The position numbers and the translations under genes are program-made. Source: CAYGGE01 sp966250865 (GTDB taxonomy: Bacteria; Patescibacteriota; UBA1384; CAYGGE01). Taken from it: a stretch of 40,557 bases of DNA. The stretch covers positions 1 through 40,557 of the forward strand of contig CBINIT010000005.1 in assembly GCA_966250865.1 (NCBI GenBank), in the 5' to 3' direction. Below, in pieces: positions 26,158 to 34,265 of this stretch; position 1 is the first letter of the stretch, and the number at the start of each line of letters is the position of its first letter. Below the pieces are notes generated by a model, which made no database searches, was not told the origin of the DNA, and saw only the letters and a list, made by a program, of their open reading frames with translations.

Positions 26158-27591
26158 TTAGTGGTCATCCTGCTGCTTTGCCCACTCCTCGAGGGACTGA
26201 GCTTCGCCGGCAGGTGCGGCCTGAACCATGACGAGCGTCATGATCTGGTTCTTGATCTCTTCCGCTTCCTGGCGAAGGCGAACGAGATCTTCGGCCGTCT
26301 TGGGCTTCATTTCCGCAGGACCTTCGGCCCAGCGTAGTTCGCCTTCGAGCGCCTTGAGCTTCGCTTCGGCCGGCTGCAGCTCCTCAGCTTCGATCTTAGC
26401 GATGCTGGCCTGCAGCTTGAGGTACTGCCCGAGCAGAATCTGGGCCTCGCGGCCGCCAGGGTTGGCCTTGAGCCATCCCTTGATCACTTGCTCGTCGTTC
26501 TTGCGCTGCGCGAAGAGGCTCTTGGCGCGGGCGCCCTTGTCGGATACGGCCCACTTGAGGAGCATGAACGTTCCGGAGAACGCCATGGCGAAGCCAATGA
26601 ACACGGGCAGCGGCGGGACGTACAGACCCTTGCCGATTGCCGTGGTGATGAGCTTGGCGAACTCCTGTACGCGCCAGAGGCCGAAGCCTTCAACGCTTGA
26701 GGTGAGCCCGTAGGCCGCCAGGCATCCACGCAGGCCGTTCCTGGCCGTCCGCATCATCTCGTCCTTCTTCTCGCCGTTCTCTTCGTCGAGCGCCTTCACC
26801 TTCAACTGCGTGAAGTGGGACAGTGCCCACCCCAGTGCGGTGATGACAGCCGGGCCGGAGGCCGCGATGATCAGGCCGATGATCGACAGCTCGAATCCGT
26901 CCTTGGAGGAGAGGTCGCGGTGGCTGGCCTGGTTCGTCAGGGCCAGAGCGCCGAGGGACAGCATGATGCCGGAGATGCCGCCGAAGACGAGGATCAGCGC
27001 CCACATGATGGTGCTGGTTGCCCACGCCCAAATGGTCTTGCCGCTGCGACCCAGGAAGTCCCAGATCTTGGCGTTGCCGACCGGTCGGCCCTCGCCCTTC
27101 AGGATGGCGTCGTTGAAGGCCTTGGTGTTCGGGGCGACGTTGCCCAGACCCGCATGGGTGCAGCAGGCGTCGAACTCCGCGACCAGGTCAGCGGCCTCGC
27201 CGTAGAGGCCAGTCCGCTTTTCCTTCTCGGTGCTCGATCCGTCGCCCAGACGATCCTGGACGCTCTTCACAGCACTCTTGGCCGCATCGATCAGGGGGCG
27301 GAGTGCAGCGGCGCGTTCGCCTCGTGCTCTCCGGTCCTCCTGCTTTTCTTCGTGCGCCCTGTCACAGACCTGATCGTACTCCTTGACCTTGGGGCGAAGC
27401 CCGGTTTCGAGGAGCGCACTGGCCTGTGCGTAGTTGGCACGGAGCCCAGGAGGCGGCGTTTTGCCTACCTGGCACTCGATGGCGGTAGTGTCGATGCCTT
27501 CGAGCTTCGGTACGTTAACCAGGTCGAGCTGCGGCTGAACCGTAACAGTGGGGGCGGCCGGGGTCTTGCGGAACAGATTCTTCATCTTCAT
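26158..27591 (-). CDS. GC-rich multi-pass membrane protein, unknown function
   Basis: The protein has 477 residues. The N-terminal 180 residues are soluble and charged with four Cys (40, 76, 143, 144). Hydrophobic helices lie at about 187-220 (one or two), 234-258 and 325-348, with a weaker one near 286-320. The C-terminal 120 residues look like a coiled coil (LKLQASIAKIEAEELQPAEAKLKALE). I recognise no family. The gene starts 26 bases after the VWA lipoprotein gene, with AGAGGA upstream of ATG at 27591, and is followed by a strong terminator, so the two form one unit. DNA is clearly GC-richer than the neighbours: hand counts of two 60-base lines give 41 and 40 G+C, against 33 and 32 in lines from flanking genes. 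This suggests recent transfer. A partner for the VWA lipoprotein is the natural guess. Confidence 0.8.
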   Translation of the reverse strand: MKMKNLFRKTPAAPTVTVQPQLDLVNVPKLEGIDTTAIECQVGKTPPPGLRANYAQASALLETGLRPKVKEYDQVCDRAHEEKQEDRRARGERAAALRPLIDAAKSAVKSVQDRLGDGSSTEKEKRTGLYGEAADLVAEFDACCTHAGLGNVAPNTKAFNDAILKGEGRPVGNAKIWDFLGRSGKTIWAWATSTIMWALILVFGGISGIMLSLGALALTNQASHRDLSSKDGFELSIIGLIIAASGPAVITALGWALSHFTQLKVKALDEENGEKKDEMMRTARNGLRGCLAAYGLTSSVEGFGLWRVQEFAKLITTAIGKGLYVPPLPVFIGFAMAFSGTFMLLKWAVSDKGARAKSLFAQRKNDEQVIKGWLKANPGGREAQILLGQYLKLQASIAKIEAEELQPAEAKLKALEGELRWAEGPAEMKPKTAEDLVRLRQEAEEIKNQIMTLVMVQAAPAGEAQSLEEWAKQQDDH

Positions 27592-27617
27592 CTGAGGGTC
27601 CTCTGAAAACGTCTTGT

Positions 27618-28322
27618 CTAGCGAAGCTTACCGTAGAAGGTGTCGAGCGACGTGCTGGCATCGGATTCAGTCCCGATCGTCAGGTCGTCCTCGAGTGGCT
27701 CGAACAGGTTCTCGATGCGCGATGTAGCGTTCGAGTCGTCGAGCCGAATGGGTCCAACCCAGGTCTTCACCTCGGCCTCCGCGAGTTTCTTCGCGGCTTC
27801 CTTGGTGGGACCGGCGAGCTCGTCGCTATCCGTCCGTCCGGCGTCTCCGCCGTCGGTGAAAAACATTGCGACGGTCTTGTCGTCGGCCTCTTCGGCCAGC
27901 TCCACGACTTTGAGCACCGCCTTGTCGTAGCGCGTGCCTTCGCCTTCCATGACGGGGGCGTTGGCAACGAACTTGTCCAGGGCCTCGATGAGTCCCAGGT
28001 CTTCGACGGTCGGGTTGCTCTCTACAAAGTGCAGACGCTTCGGCTTCCCGTTGGAGAACCGATAGATCCGCACGCTCGTGAGGTGTCCCTCGAGATGATC
28101 CATGGCCTCGAGGATGGTGGTCTTGATCTGCTTGCGCACGGCCGCGCTAACGCTGCCGCTCTGATCCACCATGCACACGAGGTTGTACTTCTTCTGCTTC
28201 TTTCCCGTGCCTCCGATCTTCATACTCATCTTGCCGCCGCACCCGGAAAGGGTGGCGACGAAGAGAGCAACGAGAGCGATGAGGGCGAAGCGGAGCAGGT
28301 TGTGGGTAGTGTTGCGGAACAT
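27618..28322 (-). CDS. VWA-domain lipoprotein
   Basis: I chose ATG 28322 (234 residues) because GGAGG lies five bases upstream and the protein then opens with a normal lipoprotein signal. A longer in-frame start at 28376 has no ribosome site. Residues 1-27 form the signal and LSGC places the lipidated Cys at 28. A von Willebrand A domain follows: NLVCMVDQSGSVS with the metal-site DxSxS at 53-57, Thr130 in GTRYDKA and FFTDGGD with Asp157. All the MIDAS elements are present, so it should bind a divalent metal and a protein ligand. The C-terminus is acidic. A classical lipobox implies export and Lgt modification. The gene is GC-rich like its downstream partner and unlike the flanks, and sits under the promoter at 28535-28563. 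Confidence 0.87.
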   Translation of the reverse strand: MFRNTTHNLLRFALIALVALFVATLSGCGGKMSMKIGGTGKKQKKYNLVCMVDQSGSVSAAVRKQIKTTILEAMDHLEGHLTSVRIYRFSNGKPKRLHFVESNPTVEDLGLIEALDKFVANAPVMEGEGTRYDKAVLKVVELAEEADDKTVAMFFTDGGDAGRTDSDELAGPTKEAAKKLAEAEVKTWVGPIRLDDSNATSRIENLFEPLEDDLTIGTESDASTSLDTFYGKLR

Positions 28323-28385
28323 TTGGCCCTCCAGGCCGAGAAACGTGCTCCTTTTGAGGGAGCGAAGATGTGACATCTATTTCTA

Positions 28386-28408
28386 CCCGCGCTATATAGA
28401 TAGGCGGG
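28386..28408 (-). promoter_or_regulatory. Hairpin in the leader of the VWA transcript
   Basis: CCCGC and CTAT on one side pair with ATAG and GCGGG on the other (one bulged C, four-base loop). It lies between the small leader ORF and the VWA lipoprotein start. No U-tract follows, so it is unlikely to be a terminator by itself. Confidence 0.4.
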
Positions 28409-28428
28409 GAGAGTAAAACGTAACTTGT

Positions 28429-28506
28429 TCATGTTCGGCTTTGGTGCGGCTTCCTTGTGAGAAGCGTTACTTCCGCCTGTAGGTGGCCACGTGATGGAGA
28501 GATCAT
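28429..28506 (-). CDS. 25-codon leader ORF
   Basis: ATG at 28506 lies six bases after a near-perfect Shine-Dalgarno AAGGAGG (28513-28519), and TGA is at 28429-28431. The peptide is short and basic in its second half (LLTRKPHQSR). It is the first start codon after a strong promoter, 106 bases before the VWA lipoprotein start. The ribosome site is among the best in the window, which argues against chance. It could be a leader peptide controlling downstream genes, or a remnant of a longer gene. No known attenuator peptide is recognised. Confidence 0.5.
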   Translation of the reverse strand: MISPSRGHLQAEVTLLTRKPHQSRT

Positions 28507-28534
28507 TTTGACCCTCCTTCATCGTGAACAGCGT

Positions 28535-28563
28535 ATTGTAACACGAAACAAGCGATTTGTCAA
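28535..28563 (-). promoter_or_regulatory. Near-consensus sigma70 promoter of the VWA cassette
   Basis: On the minus strand TTGACA (28558-28563) and TACAAT (28535-28540) are separated by exactly 17 bases. The same pair of hexamers and spacing occurs upstream of the 1415-aa gene. The -35 box overlaps one arm of a palindrome. Confidence 0.85.
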
Positions 28564-28581
28564 GGGCCTAGTGGGCCCTTG
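28561..28581. repeat. Palindrome overlapping the -35 box (candidate operator)
   Basis: Arms CAAGGGCC (28561-28568) and GGCCCTTG (28574-28581) are a perfect 8-base inverted repeat with a five-base centre. There is no U-tract on either side, so a protein-binding site is more likely than a terminator. It also overlaps the possible plus-strand -35 at 28579. Confidence 0.5.
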
Positions 28582-28608
28582 AACCGCTTATTCAACCTGT
28601 TATATCAT
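28579..28608 (+). promoter_or_regulatory. Possible divergent plus-strand promoter
   Basis: TTGAAC (28579-28584) is followed at 16-18 bases by TATATC (601-606 of this block) or TATCAT (28603-28608). This would fire away from the VWA cassette into the gene-free stretch. It is a moderate match only. Confidence 0.35.
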
Positions 28609-28615
28609 ATTTCCG

Positions 28616-28780
28616 CCTCCCTCAGAACGGGGTGGAAGGGACATGGTTACCCCTGGTAAAGCCGGTAGCGTAGAAAGCATGTTATTAGGCTGGAACAGGT
28701 TTGTTTATCTTGTCTAACAGGTAGAAAAGGGCGATACTATGCCTAAAACACGCAAAAAGAGGCCTAAAAGGCCTCTTTTT
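28616..28780 (+). ncRNA. Candidate small RNA ending at the bidirectional terminator
   Basis: About 165 bases lie between the possible plus-strand promoter and a strong terminator with a plus-strand U-tract, with no ORF. Local pairing is possible: TTCC/GGAA with CCC/GGG near the 5' end, and TTACC/GGTAA. I could not match it to RNase P, tmRNA, SRP or 6S RNA. The 7-base motif AACAGGT occurs twice within it. Confidence 0.25.
28754..28780. terminator. Bidirectional intrinsic terminator
   Basis: Perfect 11-base arms AAAAAGAGGCC / GGCCTCTTTTT enclose the five-base loop TAAAA. Both strands end in a run of five T. On the minus strand it closes the 1415-aa/327-aa unit, 74 bases after the stop at 28855. 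On the plus strand it would end any transcript from the gap. Confidence 0.9.
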
Positions 28781-28854
28781 GTAACGGTAAGTATTTTATA
28801 CGTATTGTACTCTATCGTATGTGCTGATCGGTCTACGCTCGTCCTAGGGCCCTC

Positions 28855-29838
28855 TTACTGACCAAGGGCGCGTAGTTCATCATCTATAGCGCTGCCTGTA
28901 GCAGTGTTCGGTACATTTTCGGCAGTAGTCGATTCGGGCTGGTTTGGTGTCTCTGCAGCCTGCTGGACAGCCGTATCAATCTCCCAAGGAAAAGCTGCAG
29001 GAGAATTGTCGGGCGTAACTGGTTGTTGAACCTGTTCTTCAGGTACATCTGTTGTCAGGCCGACCCGATTACTAACAGGTTGAATAGCCTGATCTTCCCA
29101 GGGAAAAGGCGATTCTGTGGCGTCCTGAATAGCTGGTTCGGTCGGTTTGACGGTATCAGGAGCAATAACCTGTTGTGGAGTTGCACTAGCGTCTGCCGTG
29201 TTGGCTATAGCAGGTTTAACTGTGTCATTAACAGGGTCCATATCGGTCTTGGCTTCCCAAGGGAAGGGTTCGTCGATGAATTTTGTATTGACGGCATTAT
29301 TTGCAGGTTCCACTTCTTCAGTATCAGGTGTTTTCTCGGTAGCTTCAGGTTCATCTTTTGGCTCTTCTCCGAGGGCGGCGGCAATCTCCGGGTCCTCATC
29401 TTTCATCTGTTCGGCAACGAGCGCTAAGTGCTCATCCATCATATTGCTCATACCGAGGGTGCTGACTCGGAGACTATTCTTAATCTCGGTTACCGCTTCC
29501 TCAACGATCTGTTCAACGTTAGGGATCTTCTCGAGGAGAAAATCGTTAACGGGTCCTTCGTCACCACTTGTACTTGCTTGTTCCATGAGGTCCATGAGTT
29601 TAAACTTATCGTCCATCTCTAATTGTTGGAGGATCTCGGTTGAGAGAACGTAATCAAGCGACTGATAAATACGATCGATCAGCTTTGCTCGAGCCTCTGG
29701 CGACTGTCGGGAGAAGCCAACTTCATCAAGGAAGACATCAAAGTTTACCGGCTTCAAGATGGACGCCGTCTTGAGTATTGATGTATCGCTGGCTTGAGGA
29801 TCAGTCTTGGATTGTTTCGTGTCGTTGGGCGTTGCCAT
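28855..29838 (-). CDS. DUF5663-like N-terminal domain with long disordered tail (327 aa)
   Basis: Residues about 32-130 form a helical domain: FDVFLDEVGFSRQSPEARAK, then an amphipathic helix, an acidic stretch and NDFLLEKIPNVEQIVEEAV. This is the same order of elements as the 144-aa protein at 10327-10761. The rest (about 160-327) is Pro/Ala/Glu/Thr-rich and probably disordered, with a motif recurring three times: (P/A)FPWE (PFPWEAK, PFPWEDQ, AFPWEID). No signal peptide or membrane helix was seen. It starts 20 bases after the 1415-aa gene with TAAGGAGG as ribosome site, and is followed by a strong terminator. The repeated FPWE motif in a disordered tail looks like a set of short docking motifs for a partner protein. 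The function is unknown. Confidence 0.78.
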   Translation of the reverse strand: MATPNDTKQSKTDPQASDTSILKTASILKPVNFDVFLDEVGFSRQSPEARAKLIDRIYQSLDYVLSTEILQQLEMDDKFKLMDLMEQASTSGDEGPVNDFLLEKIPNVEQIVEEAVTEIKNSLRVSTLGMSNMMDEHLALVAEQMKDEDPEIAAALGEEPKDEPEATEKTPDTEEVEPANNAVNTKFIDEPFPWEAKTDMDPVNDTVKPAIANTADASATPQQVIAPDTVKPTEPAIQDATESPFPWEDQAIQPVSNRVGLTTDVPEEQVQQPVTPDNSPAAFPWEIDTAVQQAAETPNQPESTTAENVPNTATGSAIDDELRALGQ

Positions 29839-29858
29839 AGCCCCTCCTTATCGTGGCC

Positions 29859-32800
29859 TTAGGCGGCTCGTGCTAAATGTTCCTGATATTGGCTTTCATG
29901 GGTTTGTCGCATCTCAGAAAGTGGGACAAACCGGGCATCCTCAGGTGATGGGCCTGGCATGAGACTGTAGCCCATGCGCTCTCGTACCAGTTGGCCAAGC
30001 CATTCATCAACCATGCCAATTGGGGTGCCATCGGATTCATACTGTCGGTATTCCCACTCGCCATTGACGAATCGAACCCGTTGTTTGTCGTTCATCTTTT
30101 CGTTGAGATAGGTACGCATCACTTCATCAACATCCCAACCACCGCTCTTACCGGCCCGGACAAATTCATTCATGCTAACGCGGATGGTACGGCTAACCGC
30201 CTCGAGAATGTCATCTTTAATGCGACCTTTGACTACGTGCTCAATAAGTTTCTGAGTGGTTGTATCGAGCTTGACACCACCACCGATACGTTCCAGTTTT
30301 CGGCCCTTATTGCCAAGGTTAAGAATCTCTTTACCGATCTCTGTTCGTGGGAAGAGGGAACTGGGGTGAGCGCTAGGATGCGCGAGGCCTTTCCAGTTAC
30401 CGGCTCCAGGAGCGCGAGTGGCGAAAGCGAGGTGGGCAGCCAGATGACGGAATAGGTTATCGTCAAACTTCTTTTCCATGAGCTTAACCATTTCTTCGTC
30501 GCTCAGATTTCGAAGGAACTGGTCGCCAATGCCAAGGTTCGTGCCGACAGCGCGGGCCCAGTCGGCGATCTTGCCTCGGCCGACATAGCCAACAACCATC
30601 GCCAAGAGACGTCGATTAAACGGCATTTTCTTGAGTCGCGAGGTACCAAAGAGGGCATCTGCACCATATTCAACCTGGGCAATGAGGTGATCTGAAACAG
30701 TTTCACTATGCATATCGGCAATGTAAATCGAGATCTCTTCGGCCGACATCTTGGAGAACTTACCTGACGCTTGCATACCAAGGAGGTGAGAACGCATCTT
30801 GAAATTGCGCATCTCATTTAAGTGATAGTTCAAGTCGGCTTCGGCGAGGCGAATGTCTTCGATGGTCGCGTTAGGGTTATGGACAGTATTCGCATGTCGC
30901 TCCAGGGCTTTGCGGTACTCGGTATTGAGCTTGCCTTGCCACTGGACGTTGGCGTTCAACTCTTCCCAGAGCTCTGGGTTGACGTGTTGGAGTCGCTCGT
31001 ATCCTGACTTGGTGTAGAAGTCCATGATGTCGTAGGTCAGGTAGATCATGCCAGCGTCGGGCCGGCCGTCAGGTCGCTGGAAGAGCGGATCGCCGTTCTC
31101 GTCATGGATTTGCTCGCCGCGGCGCCATTGTAGCATCATCTCAATTCGCTGTTCAGTCTCAAGGCGTGGGTATTCATAGATCGATCGAAGAATCATCATC
31201 TTCTTCTCGAGAAGGTTGAGGTTGGCAGCGATAAAGTTACCGAGGTCGGGAATACCTTTAGCGCCTTTAGGATTGATACGATTCGTGGTCTGTCCACCGA
31301 TCTTTGATCGTTGATGATAAAGTTGTAGGGAGCTCATGAGAGAGGTGTAGAGACGTTCGGCGACATCTTGAGGTGCTTCAGGGTTAGCGTGAAGATCTTT
31401 ATTGCGCCAGTGAACCTCTCGTCCACCGCTTTCGTCGACGGCGGTCCAGGCGTATTCGGCGCCGCGTTCCAGGCTCTTGAAGGGGAAGCGACCAAAGTCG
31501 GCGATAGTTAAGCTGTAACCGGCATCGGTCATGCGACGGATCATGGTCTCAAAGTATTTACCAGTACTGGTTACGACGTTGCTGGTAATGAAGGTCCACT
31601 TCTTGCTCGCGCTAAAGTGCTTGTCGCGTAAGAGGTGATTTTCCGCCATCCAGACAGCATATCGTTCTTCCATCTCTTCGGGGCGCATGCCCATCTGCTC
31701 TTGGACGGCCAAGTCAGAAAGCCACAGCGCGAACAGGTCGGCATCGCTCTTGCAGCTGTACTGCTTCTTGAGTTTTTCTGCTTTCGACATGTCGAGTGTT
31801 TGACCGGAACCGGTGTATTTCTTATCGACAACACCGCCGTCAACATCGGTTGTGATGGGCTGAGCCAAGCAGATGATAATCCGGCCCTCGCCTTCAAGCT
31901 TCTTAATAAGCTCTGGCATGCCCGGGAATCGCTCCGGATTGGCCATGACCATATCGAGAATATCGGTAGGAACGCGACCGACAAAGTCGGGGATACGATA
32001 GGCGTTTAAGAAAGCAAATTTACCGCCCTCAGGAACAGAGATAAGCTTATTTGATTCAAGGTTGAGATTACCTTCTCTCGTTTTGGTAGTCCCAAGTTCA
32101 GCTAATTTAGCAATAGCGGTAACGTCACGATCGCGTTTCCCCAATGCAGCATAAATGTCTTTCTCGGGGAGGTCTTGACGGACATAGCCCAGCAAAGCCT
32201 TGATAAGGCGCTTGCCTTGTTCTAGTTTTGCTTCGCGGATGCGATCTTGCTGCTCCGTATCGCTTTCTATCGCCTCGTGCTCGAGTTTGTGAATTTTCCC
32301 TTCTACTTCGGGAAGTGGGTTGCCGCTCTTGTCCTTCGTGCCAGCCGGTCGACCATGGAGTTGCAGTATTTCGTCCTCAAGGTCATGCAGCCGTGCTTTA
32401 ATGTCATTTACAGTGGCTTCCGCTTGGGCAAAGGCTGCATTATCTGCAGCAAGCTTCTTGCCCGCGGCTTCCATGTCCTCACGTTTATAGGTCCTGCTGG
32501 CGTTGACTGCGTCTATGAACGCTTGATGGAGGGCTTGGGAAGCGGCCACATCTTTTTGTGCTGCTGCAAGCTTCGCTTCAGCGTCGACCAGACGAGGCTT
32601 CTCTCGCTTTACTTGCTCCTCAAGACCTTCAAGCTTATGATGCAGGTCTCTCGCCTCGCCTTTCTTGGCGAGGTTACGTTTCTTTCGCTTGTCGACCTCA
32701 GTAAACTGACTATTGGCAAACGCTTGTGCGTACGCGTCGATTATGGCTTCGTTATAGTTACCGTCCTCGCCAAAGATGCTGAAATCGTGTGGGTCAGCGG

Positions 32801-34106
32801 GACCACTAGGTCCAGGTACGTGTCCTGGCCCGACTGGTGCCTGAGGGGGTCTAGTCGGGAGTAAACTGATAATACGACTTAAGGCGTTTTCGGCGGCGGC
32901 ACGTTCAAAGTAGATTTTTTGGAACTTGATCTCGTTCATTTCCCAGTTGTCAAAGCTGGCATTACCAGAAACAATGGTCGACTCACCGGGATTGATCTTG
33001 AGCTTAGAGATATTCTTAATCTCGGCCCAGCTGGTTTGGTGGGCCATAGTGAGGCCGGTAGGGCCGAGGGTGAAGTGCTTGTCGACGTTGGCGGTAATTT
33101 TGGAAGTGTACATCTCGATGTGCTCTTCCATCTGTTTCATGCCGCCGACCATCTTGCCATCGCCTTGGTCGTAGCCGTTAACGATACGGTCACGCTCTGC
33201 GGAATCTGAAGTTTCCTGAAGCCGTTTCGAGAGCTTGTTCCAGTTTACCCAGGCATCGTAAACGTCGCGTTCATGTCCCGGGAAAACTCTATGTGGTGCG
33301 CCAAAACGAGAGCGGAATTCAGTGAGAATGCGAAGGGTGACGTTACGATTAATCGTTCCAATGTCAAAGCCTTTTTCGAAGTCGATATACCAATCTTTAA
33401 CCATATGCTGAGCGCCTTCACTGAGGCTCTCGTAGCTGCGCATGCGGCCTTCAATAAGCTGCTGGCGACTGGTAACTTCTGCTTTAAGCAGGAGCTCAAG
33501 CGACTCAATAGCCAGCTGTTTCAGCGAGTTATTCTTCTCTTTGTCGTCACTGATCTTATTGATCATGTTGGCCAGGGAGCGTCCGGCCTCAGGGCTCATG
33601 TCTTTTTGGGCGCGTCCGAGAGTAAAGGCCTCTTTCAAATCGCTTGCCACTTCAGCGTTCGACGCCTTAACACGATTAATAATCTGCTCAAGATTTTTCT
33701 CGAGCGCGTGAATGTCGCGTTCCTTTTCTTCGGGGCTGCGCTTGTCAAGGTAGAACTGGAAAGCCCGTTGATGTGAGGCTCGTGCCCACTCTTCCTCGGC
33801 CTTCTCGTCTACTTTTTCTTCATCCTTGACGTAGAGGTGTTTGAGTTCAGCGTTACGTTCAAACGCGTTATCCCATTTGGTGTTGTAGTACAGTTCGCCG
33901 TCTTCGTTGAGTCGAGTCAGCTCCTCGTTGGTCCAACGCTTAAAGAGGCCGGCTTCAGTGCTGCCGGGCGTCATGTCGAGATCGGGGAGCATGACGCGAA
34001 AGTCGGCTTCTTGATAGCCGATTTGCTCAATGCCAATTTCACGGCCCTGCATTTCCTCGGCCGTTGGCGCTTGCTCCCAACTTACATACTCTGATCGCTG
34101 ACCCAT
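29859..34106 (-). CDS. Large soluble protein (1415 aa), unknown function
   Basis: No signal peptide or transmembrane helix is visible. Residues 1-400 are charged and helical. A Pro/Gly linker at about 415-442 (PTRPPQAPVGPGHV) is followed by a coiled coil near 470-590 (KLEGLEEQVKREKPR, LAAAQKDVAASQALH). The C-terminal 700 residues look globular, with Trp/Tyr/Phe-rich segments such as IADFGRFPFKSLERGAEYAW, and a Gly-rich piece (TRAPGAGNWKGLAHPSAHPS). No Walker, protease or nuclease motif was recognised. Two promoters lie upstream, and AAGGAG is the ribosome site. The gene is co-transcribed with the 327-aa protein and follows the virB6 group. A cytoplasmic partner or cargo of the secretion apparatus is possible, but nothing in the sequence proves it. 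Confidence 0.82.
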   Translation of the reverse strand: MGQRSEYVSWEQAPTAEEMQGREIGIEQIGYQEADFRVMLPDLDMTPGSTEAGLFKRWTNEELTRLNEDGELYYNTKWDNAFERNAELKHLYVKDEEKVDEKAEEEWARASHQRAFQFYLDKRSPEEKERDIHALEKNLEQIINRVKASNAEVASDLKEAFTLGRAQKDMSPEAGRSLANMINKISDDKEKNNSLKQLAIESLELLLKAEVTSRQQLIEGRMRSYESLSEGAQHMVKDWYIDFEKGFDIGTINRNVTLRILTEFRSRFGAPHRVFPGHERDVYDAWVNWNKLSKRLQETSDSAERDRIVNGYDQGDGKMVGGMKQMEEHIEMYTSKITANVDKHFTLGPTGLTMAHQTSWAEIKNISKLKINPGESTIVSGNASFDNWEMNEIKFQKIYFERAAAENALSRIISLLPTRPPQAPVGPGHVPGPSGPADPHDFSIFGEDGNYNEAIIDAYAQAFANSQFTEVDKRKKRNLAKKGEARDLHHKLEGLEEQVKREKPRLVDAEAKLAAAQKDVAASQALHQAFIDAVNASRTYKREDMEAAGKKLAADNAAFAQAEATVNDIKARLHDLEDEILQLHGRPAGTKDKSGNPLPEVEGKIHKLEHEAIESDTEQQDRIREAKLEQGKRLIKALLGYVRQDLPEKDIYAALGKRDRDVTAIAKLAELGTTKTREGNLNLESNKLISVPEGGKFAFLNAYRIPDFVGRVPTDILDMVMANPERFPGMPELIKKLEGEGRIIICLAQPITTDVDGGVVDKKYTGSGQTLDMSKAEKLKKQYSCKSDADLFALWLSDLAVQEQMGMRPEEMEERYAVWMAENHLLRDKHFSASKKWTFITSNVVTSTGKYFETMIRRMTDAGYSLTIADFGRFPFKSLERGAEYAWTAVDESGGREVHWRNKDLHANPEAPQDVAERLYTSLMSSLQLYHQRSKIGGQTTNRINPKGAKGIPDLGNFIAANLNLLEKKMMILRSIYEYPRLETEQRIEMMLQWRRGEQIHDENGDPLFQRPDGRPDAGMIYLTYDIMDFYTKSGYERLQHVNPELWEELNANVQWQGKLNTEYRKALERHANTVHNPNATIEDIRLAEADLNYHLNEMRNFKMRSHLLGMQASGKFSKMSAEEISIYIADMHSETVSDHLIAQVEYGADALFGTSRLKKMPFNRRLLAMVVGYVGRGKIADWARAVGTNLGIGDQFLRNLSDEEMVKLMEKKFDDNLFRHLAAHLAFATRAPGAGNWKGLAHPSAHPSSLFPRTEIGKEILNLGNKGRKLERIGGGVKLDTTTQKLIEHVVKGRIKDDILEAVSRTIRVSMNEFVRAGKSGGWDVDEVMRTYLNEKMNDKQRVRFVNGEWEYRQYESDGTPIGMVDEWLGQLVRERMGYSLMPGPSPEDARFVPLSEMRQTHESQYQEHLARAA

Positions 34107-34123
34107 CCCTCTCCTTGCTTCTT

Positions 34124-34132
34124 ATTATAACA
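34124..34132 (-). promoter_or_regulatory. Proximal extended -10 promoter of the 1415-aa gene
   Basis: TGTTATAAT on the minus strand is an extended -10 box 17 bases before the ATG. A transcript from it would have a very short leader. The ribosome site AAGGAG lies between the two. Confidence 0.45.
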
Positions 34133-34212
34133 AGATATTACGTGAAGCGCGAGGTAGAATAATGGCGATATCGTACCTTAAGACCGTGTAGGCCTTAACA
34201 GGATATCGAACG

Positions 34213-34241
34213 ATTGTAACAAGCTTCGTAAGGCTTGTCAA
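34213..34241 (-). promoter_or_regulatory. Distal sigma70 promoter with inverted repeat in its spacer
   Basis: TTGACA (34236-34241) and TACAAT (34213-34218) lie 17 bases apart on the minus strand. The inverted repeat ACAAGC / GCTTGT (34219-34224, 34233-34238) fills the spacer and touches the -35, a typical place for a repressor site. The leader would be about 100 bases. Confidence 0.8.
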
Positions 34242-34265
34242 GACGATTAAAGCCTTTCTAGGGTA

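Noticed and set aside
26815..27606. 263-codon plus-strand open frame opposite the 477-aa gene
   Set aside because: It is an antisense shadow in GC-rich DNA. Its sequence is low-complexity in character, with no ribosome site or family features, while the minus strand has a coherent membrane protein with a start site and terminator.
28323..28376. Longer N-terminus for the VWA lipoprotein
   Set aside because: The upstream ATG lacks a ribosome site and would place 18 extra residues before the signal peptide. The ATG at 28322 has GGAGG at good spacing.
28226..28522. 98-codon minus-strand frame starting inside the leader ribosome site
   Set aside because: Its ATG overlaps the AAGGAGG that serves the leader ORF, and it has no ribosome site of its own. 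It also runs into the VWA lipoprotein gene in another frame.
28561..28581. Palindrome as a terminator
   Set aside because: No T-run follows on either strand, and it overlaps the -35 box, so an operator fits better.
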